DNA from: Flavobacterium phragmitis
GTDB taxonomy: Bacteria; Bacteroidota; Bacteroidia; Flavobacteriales; Flavobacteriaceae
Assembly: GCF_900112575.1 (NCBI RefSeq)
Contig: NZ_FOMH01000015.1
Coordinates: 28,552-92,551 of the forward strand
Reading direction: 5' to 3'
DNA length: 64,000 nucleotides
The notes under the pieces were generated by a model. It did no database searches. It saw nothing but the letters and a program-made list of their open reading frames with translations, and had not been told where the DNA came from. The position numbers and the translations under genes are program-made. Of the stretch, positions 60,535 to 64,000 are shown in pieces (positions within the stretch are counted from its first letter, which is position 1; each line of letters opens with the position of its first letter).

Positions 60535-62568
60535 ATGAGTACAGATTACAACAGAATAAAAGTGGCTGATTTAGAAACAAATGAACCTGATAAAATTTTA
60601 ATGACAAACTCCAGTGGTGAACTGGAGTTTAATGAAATCAGTAATCTTAAAGTAGATAGTTACAATGGTTTAGATTACACTCAGGAAGGTAAGGTTTTAG
60701 ATGCCAGACAGGGGAAAGTTTTAAAGGATTCTCAAGATAATTTAAATAATAGTTTAAATCAAAAAGAAGATAGTTCTAATAAAGTCCAAGATATTGAAAC
60801 AAATAAAAATTCAACATCGGCTTTTCCCAGTATCAAATCAATTTATGAATGGAGCAAAGGCATTTTTAAAACTTGGTTATTAGGCATTGAGAATTTTTCT
60901 TCTACTGCTTATACATTAAATATTGAAAATATTAATAAAAGAACTGTGTTCTCTTCTAATAATCCCGTCTTACTTACTGTTCCTCTTGATTCTGAAGTTT
61001 CATTATCTATTGGAACTAAAAAAGAATTAACTCAGAAAGGAAATGGTGTAGTTACCATCAGTGGTGCAGGAATTAATTTTATTACTGACATACCTCTGAC
61101 CATGGTATATGGAGAGACTCGTATATTAACAAAAATTGATACTAATGTATGGACAGTTCAAGGTAGTGTTTCAAAGGATCTAACAACTGTAAAAGACACT
61201 TATTACATATCTTCTATGTATGGCAATGACCTGACTGCTGTAGTGGGTAGTCAAGAAAAAATGTTTAGCACATTAAATGGTGCAATAACACATTACAAAA
61301 ACAATTCTCCATTATTAAGTCAAAACGTAATGACTGATTATACTTTCAAAATAATGGATGGTAAAACGTATAATCTAACACAAAGTGTAATGCAATCCTA
61401 TACTGGGAATGTTAACTTTGCGCAATTTGCAAGAGTAAAAATTGTTTCGGATTATGCATGTGTTATCAATATTAGCAATCCAAGTATCTCAAATTTAATA
61501 ATAATGTCAGATAATCTTGGAATCATACAGAATTTTTCAAGATTATATTTTGTTATGCCTATTGGTTCTATTACCGTTTCAGGAAACAACCCTGTCCAGA
61601 TAAGTCAGGTTTCAGGAAATTCGACTAGACAATCTTATCAGGTTTTAGGGATAAAAGTTGCTAATTTCAACATGAATCAACTGGTAAACACCACTTACTT
61701 TTCATTAGATTGCAGTGCGTCAGATCCAAATTATAAACAAGGAACTGGATTCTCTTTTTGTGAAATAGATAATTTAAACATTACCTCTCCTGGAACTCTA
61801 ATTGGAGCTGTTCATCCTGAGATTCATGTCAAAATCAAAAATATAAATTCTACTGCTCCACATAATGTTATATACATACTGGGAAATGGTACTTTCAGTT
61901 TTAAAAAAATTACTGCTACAACAAATTTTGATTTAGTGTCTGACATTCGTGGCATTATAAATCATGGAGATATTGATTGCAGTTATACAAATCAGTTCAA
62001 ATATTTAGGCAGTGCATACACTTATGGAGGAGGAAAATCATTTGTTAATTATAAAAACAAGTGCCTTGTTAAGGGAAATATGTCCATTGCTGGATTTAAC
62101 AGTACAAATTGTATGATATACTTAACAGGAAATGATGTTACATATGAAAACAATACAGCTTTAGTAAGCGCTATTAATATTGGAGAAGCATTGCCTGTAC
62201 AAATTGAAATCAATATTAGAAAACTGAATTTGAGTGGATCTTTAATCACTCCTGGTGCAAGAAATAGATCTGGAGTTAGATTAATAAATACTTATCTGGA
62301 ACTTAATGGAGTAATTACAAATGGTTTTACATTCCAAATTGATACAAATAATTTTACTACTAACCCTATTCTATTAGAAAGTTATGGGAAATGCTATATA
62401 AATTATTTAGGTAATAATGGTACACAGATAGTTACATGTGATTATATTCCTCCTTCACTACCTGCATTCGTAAATGTATATGGAGATTTAACAATTTACA
62501 ATGGAATTATTTCAACTTCATCTAACATTGTTATAAATAAAAAAACAATCAATGCTACTAATTATTAA
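60535..62568 (+). CDS. Tail-fibre-like protein with beta-helix body, 677 aa
   Basis: It has the shared N-terminal cassette (MSTDYNRIKVADLETNEPDK; YNGLDYTQEGKVLDARQGKV). The body (about 225-670) is rich in Asn, Ile and Thr with short turns (GNVNFAQFARVKIVSDYACV, INISNPSISNLIIMSDNLGI), as in right-handed beta-helix fibres or depolymerase-like spikes, but no catalytic residues can be assigned. No repeated leader of the 38.8-41.6 kb type lies upstream; the gap to the previous gene is 51 bp. Confidence 0.72.
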   Translation: MSTDYNRIKVADLETNEPDKILMTNSSGELEFNEISNLKVDSYNGLDYTQEGKVLDARQGKVLKDSQDNLNNSLNQKEDSSNKVQDIETNKNSTSAFPSIKSIYEWSKGIFKTWLLGIENFSSTAYTLNIENINKRTVFSSNNPVLLTVPLDSEVSLSIGTKKELTQKGNGVVTISGAGINFITDIPLTMVYGETRILTKIDTNVWTVQGSVSKDLTTVKDTYYISSMYGNDLTAVVGSQEKMFSTLNGAITHYKNNSPLLSQNVMTDYTFKIMDGKTYNLTQSVMQSYTGNVNFAQFARVKIVSDYACVINISNPSISNLIIMSDNLGIIQNFSRLYFVMPIGSITVSGNNPVQISQVSGNSTRQSYQVLGIKVANFNMNQLVNTTYFSLDCSASDPNYKQGTGFSFCEIDNLNITSPGTLIGAVHPEIHVKIKNINSTAPHNVIYILGNGTFSFKKITATTNFDLVSDIRGIINHGDIDCSYTNQFKYLGSAYTYGGGKSFVNYKNKCLVKGNMSIAGFNSTNCMIYLTGNDVTYENNTALVSAINIGEALPVQIEINIRKLNLSGSLITPGARNRSGVRLINTYLELNGVITNGFTFQIDTNNFTTNPILLESYGKCYINYLGNNGTQIVTCDYIPPSLPAFVNVYGDLTIYNGIISTSSNIVINKKTINATNY

Positions 62569-62579
62569 CTGCAAACCAA

Positions 62580-63047
62580 ATGAACACAACCCACAACAGA
62601 ATAAAAGTCTCCGATCTAGAAACCAATGATCCAGATAAAATTCTAATAACCAATGAAGATGGGGAATTAGAATTTAATGATTTAACCTCTTCCTTAGATT
62701 TCAAAACAATCAATGGAGAATCCATCATTGGAGATGGAAATATTGATTTATCAAATAAACAAGATATTTCAAATCAAATCACTGTAGCGTTACCCGCTAC
62801 AGTTCAAGACATATGGCATGGAAAAACTGTAAAATTCACAGGTACAGGAATATTAACTATTCCTGGTTCCTTCTCCAATCCAGGAATGTGCTTTGAAGGA
62901 ATTACAAAAACAGCAACTAATTTAAGCTGGTCTATTACAGCTCCAAAAACATTTGAATTTGGAACGCCTCCAACGGTTGGAGAAAAACAGATATTTACTT
63001 TCATGCAAAATGAAGGCCAGCATTCGATAATGATTTTAGGACTATAG
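62580..63047 (+). CDS. Short tail-fibre-like protein, 155 aa
   Basis: It starts with the shared cassette (MNTTHNRIKVSDLETNDPDK, ILITNEDGELEFND) followed by FKTINGESIIGDGNIDL, a motif of phage fibre proteins. The C-terminal ~90 residues (VALPATVQDIWHGKTVKFTG) form a small beta domain. It lies 11 bp after the 677-aa gene and just before the leucine-rich repeat gene, in one operon. Confidence 0.7.
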   Translation: MNTTHNRIKVSDLETNDPDKILITNEDGELEFNDLTSSLDFKTINGESIIGDGNIDLSNKQDISNQITVALPATVQDIWHGKTVKFTGTGILTIPGSFSNPGMCFEGITKTATNLSWSITAPKTFEFGTPPTVGEKQIFTFMQNEGQHSIMILGL

Positions 63048-63049
63048 TT

Positions 63050-64000
63050 ATGGGGTTACGAAAAACAATATTTGGACGTCAAAAACTTAAAGCGAATACT
63101 TTTATTGGCGGGGTTGCAGGTATTATTAATACTCCTGATTTATTAGCTACAAAATTAGGTATAACAGTTGGCAGAATTAGAAGTTTTAAAATAACTGGTG
63201 CTGACATATCAGCAGAAATAACAGGAGGGACTTATTCAATTCCTGCTAATGCCTTTTTAAGTTTAACATCAATTACTTATTTTCATGATTTATCTGGTTT
63301 AGTAACATCTATAGGAGCTAATTCATTTTATGGCTGTACTTCGCTTTATGGATCTGTAAGTTTTTCAAAAGTTACAAATATAAATCAATCCGCTTTTACA
63401 GGATGTACTTCTGTAACAAGTTATACTTTTCCTGAACTTTTAACAATTTCTGGAGGGCCCTTTATTGCAAATGGGGCGTTTACTGGAAATAAAAATCTAA
63501 CATCTTTCAATGCTCCAAAATTAACTTCCCTGAATGGAGGAAATGCTTTTAACGGTTTAGCAAACCTCGCAACCTTCAATGCGCCTTTATTAGTTTTGAC
63601 TTCCTCAAACGGAAATGCTTTTCTTAATTGTTCTGGACTGTCTAGCTTAACTATTGCTTCTCCTTCAGCTGTACCCGAAAATGCATTTAGTGGATGTTCA
63701 AAAATGACTTCGGTTAATTTATCCAATACAACTTCAATTGGAAACAATGCTTTTGATAGCTGTGGCTTATTAAATAATGTTGTAAATATGGATAACGTGA
63801 CTACTGTTGGAACCAGAGCATTTTTTAACTGTTTGAATCTTTCAAATTTTTCAGCAAATTCAGTTAAAAGCGTAGGGCAATCAGCTTTTACAGGATGTAC
63901 CTCAATAACAAGCTACACTTTTCCAGAACTTTTAACAGTATCCGGAGGACCTTTTATTACAAATGGGGCGTTTACTGGAAATACAAATCTAACATCTTTC
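63050..64000 (+). CDS. BspA-like leucine-rich repeat protein, cut by the window edge
   Basis: The ATG at 63050 lies 2 bp after the previous stop; 317 codons are open to the edge. It begins MGLRKTIFGRQKLKANTFIG, and from about residue 60 shows LRR_5/BspA repeats (SFYGCTSLYG, SAFTGCTSVTSYTFPEL, NAFSGCSKMTSVNLSNTTSI, NAFDSCGLL, RAFFNCLNLSNFS). A larger unit, TGCTSVTSYTFPELLTISGG, returns about 166 residues later with few changes. BspA-type repeats mediate adhesion or protein binding. There is no signal peptide, as for the other large proteins here. Confidence 0.85.
   Translation, partial: MGLRKTIFGRQKLKANTFIGGVAGIINTPDLLATKLGITVGRIRSFKITGADISAEITGGTYSIPANAFLSLTSITYFHDLSGLVTSIGANSFYGCTSLYGSVSFSKVTNINQSAFTGCTSVTSYTFPELLTISGGPFIANGAFTGNKNLTSFNAPKLTSLNGGNAFNGLANLATFNAPLLVLTSSNGNAFLNCSGLSSLTIASPSAVPENAFSGCSKMTSVNLSNTTSIGNNAFDSCGLLNNVVNMDNVTTVGTRAFFNCLNLSNFSANSVKSVGQSAFTGCTSITSYTFPELLTVSGGPFITNGAFTGNTNLTSF

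Noticed and set aside
24020..64000. An ordinary complete Mu-like prophage
   Set aside because: Only the repressor and DUF3164 fit. No MuA/MuB, portal, terminase, capsid or tail-tube gene was recognised, though genes outside the window cannot be excluded.

Overview
The window looks like a chromosomal segment of a Bacteroidota bacterium, most likely Flavobacterium or a close relative. The reasons are low G+C, promoters of the TTG/TAnnTTTG type, a SusC-like TonB receptor, UTRs and coding style typical of the group, and many proteins that look flavobacterial. The genus is an inference from style; no rRNA or tRNA gene was seen.

Region 1 (1-16.4 kb) is a carbohydrate utilization locus for an arabinose/xylose-containing glycan. 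It holds the start of a SusC-like outer-membrane transporter (minus strand, running off the left edge), a Nudix-type (AraR/NrtR-like) regulator, a cytoplasmic GH43 enzyme, a LacI-family repressor, a secreted GH3 enzyme with a PA14 insert, a transketolase, a LuxR-type regulator, a secreted DUF1349 protein and a secreted GH97 enzyme. Five copies of the dyad CAATCG(G/A)TTG lie only in the promoter regions of susC, GH43 and GH3; one overlaps the -33 element of the susC promoter. They are very probably the LacI regulator's operators.

Region 2 (16.6-24 kb) is mixed housekeeping and accessory DNA: an alpha/beta hydrolase, a convergent restriction-modification pair (putative endonuclease and C5-cytosine methyltransferase with a 21-bp palindrome on its promoter), a small hypothetical gene, a CPA2 antiporter with a Usp-like tail, a lipoprotein, and a YkuD_2-type L,D-transpeptidase-like protein.

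Region 3 (24-64 kb and beyond) is the unusual part. It opens with a self-cleaving S24-type phage repressor and a divergent early operon with DUF3164 (a Mu-like phage marker), but no integrase, transposase, replication, capsid, portal, terminase, sheath or tube gene is recognisable. Next come a holin-like protein, a CHAP-type endolysin and a lipoprotein with a C-terminal membrane helix (u-spanin architecture), which together make a full lysis cassette. Directly behind it lie very large proteins without signal peptides (718, 1158, 2481 and 2241 aa) and phage tail-fibre-like proteins with a common N-terminal cassette, a Gp53-like fibre and a tail assembly chaperone. The 1158-aa protein ends in an EndoU-like RNase domain and is followed by a probable immunity gene. 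Behind it is an array in which orphan toxin-tip/immunity modules (deaminase-like plus SUKH; EndoU-tip fragment plus paralogous immunity) alternate with three REP-flanked RAYT (Y1 transposase) cassettes.

Working model (inference): an SOS-type repressor, acting at TGTAA-N4-TTACA operators, controls a domesticated phage-derived island. The island releases giant vWA/beta-rich proteins, fibres and polymorphic toxins through holin/endolysin/spanin lysis, in the manner of a type 10 secretion system. Its later transcription units carry repeated structured leaders; one hairpin in these shows a compensatory base-pair change.
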